Part shown: in pieces, positions 63,666-64,000 of the stretch
Layout: the number at the start of each line of letters is the position of its first letter
Position numbering within the stretch: the stretch's first letter is position 1
NCBI RefSeq assembly: GCF_905207245.1
Contig: NZ_CAJLKP010000002.1
Coordinates: 62,001-126,000, forward strand
DNA length: 64,000 nt
Source of the DNA: an uncultured Bacteroides sp.
Lineage (GTDB): Bacteria > Bacteroidota > Bacteroidia > Bacteroidales > Bacteroidaceae
Direction: 5' to 3'
Notes under the pieces: model-generated
Database searches by the model: none
What the model was told of the DNA's origin: nothing
Seen by the model: the letters and a program-made list of their open reading frames with translations, nothing else
Program-made: the position numbers and the translations under genes

Positions 63666-64000
63666 TCAATTCTGTGAAAGCTTATACCCAACTTTGGGAA
63701 TAGTGATTAGATCCAGCGATTCATCTTCCGATAAATACTTGCGGAGTTTAGCAACGTAATTATTCAGGCTTTGCTCATTACCATAACCGCCTTCCCACAA
63801 TTCCTGCTCTATCTGTTCGCGGGTTACGGCCCTATCCATGTTCAACATCAGAAGTTTCAATAGTTTACCCTCAAAAACACTAAGTTTCCTTACCACTTCT
63901 TCTCCTTTCATCAACAGATTATCTTCAGCGTTCAAAGTAAACCTCCCGACTTGCATAGGCTTTGTATGGAAAGTAGACGTATGCCTGCTTATATAAGCTA
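63666..64000 (-). CDS. OmpR-family response regulator, C-terminal part (cut by window edge)
   Basis: The minus-strand frame is open from the right window edge to the stop at 63666, 111 codons in view. An internal ATG at 63956 is not the likely start, because the preceding residues (SRHTSTFHTKP) read as an interdomain linker. The visible part is a winged-helix DNA-binding domain: VGRFTLNAEDNLL, LSVFEGKLLKLLMLNMDRAV, REQIEQELWEG, NNYVAKLRKYLSEDESLDLI and IPKVGYKL. The receiver domain should lie beyond the edge. It is probably paired with a kinase encoded further right. Confidence 0.85.
   Translation of the reverse strand, partial: AYISRHTSTFHTKPMQVGRFTLNAEDNLLMKGEEVVRKLSVFEGKLLKLLMLNMDRAVTREQIEQELWEGGYGNEQSLNNYVAKLRKYLSEDESLDLITIPKVGYKLSQN

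Noticed and set aside
63666..63956. Stand-alone 96-aa winged-helix protein
   Set aside because: The same frame stays open upstream of the internal ATG to the window edge and reads as a response-regulator linker, so a larger gene is more likely.

Overview
The window reads as a chromosomal segment of a gut-type Bacteroides (Bacteroidota). The evidence is SusC-type receptor DNA, a fused SecDF, propeller/Y_Y_Y and TPR regulators carrying a helix-turn-helix, Bacteroidota-style Rhs/YD-repeat proteins with Sec signal peptides, and many -7 boxes of the form TAnnTTTG (the Bacteroides sigma-ABfr promoter) in front of genes. I cannot name the species from the sequence alone.

Layout. 1-6.2 kb is the edge of a carbohydrate-utilisation locus read leftward: a propeller/HTH membrane regulator, a secreted GH3 beta-glucosidase, and the first 102 codons of a SusC-like TonB receptor cut by the window edge. 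6.3-12 kb holds leftward housekeeping operons (PfkB kinase plus S41 protease; lipoprotein, exonuclease, inositol-phosphatase-like protein and ComF) and two identical tRNA-Asn genes. 12.2-23.8 kb is an accessory polymorphic-toxin island. It contains a secreted companion protein with a sorting-tail-like C-terminus, a 2061-aa Rhs protein with a toxin tip, an overlapping candidate immunity gene, a promoterless orphan Rhs core with a different (JAB-like, HSHP motif) tip, a lipoprotein gene behind it, a decayed rhs remnant, and long inverted repeats. 24-49.8 kb is mostly core genome: NUDIX, a giant TPR protein, an outer-membrane barrel, topA, argS, HU, two rhomboids, an EEP-family protein, an M3 peptidase, secDF, tRNA-Arg, korAB and putA. 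49.9-64 kb holds a histidine kinase, a four-repeat surface protein divergent from a TPR/HTH regulator, upp, pckA, an exported nitroreductase, typA, rpsO, and the C-terminal half of an OmpR-type response regulator cut by the right edge.

How parts fit. Regulator, GH3 and SusC probably serve one glycan system. The Rhs island is built for C-terminal swapping: a 745-bp direct repeat, in the same reading frame, would by recombination put the second toxin tip on the full-length Rhs protein. A family of short GTTGACAAG-type palindromic repeats occurs three times: twice between genes of likely operons and once in frame inside the GH3 coding sequence, where it adds about 34 residues. I consider the in-frame repeat and the tip-switching Rhs locus the two most interesting signals.
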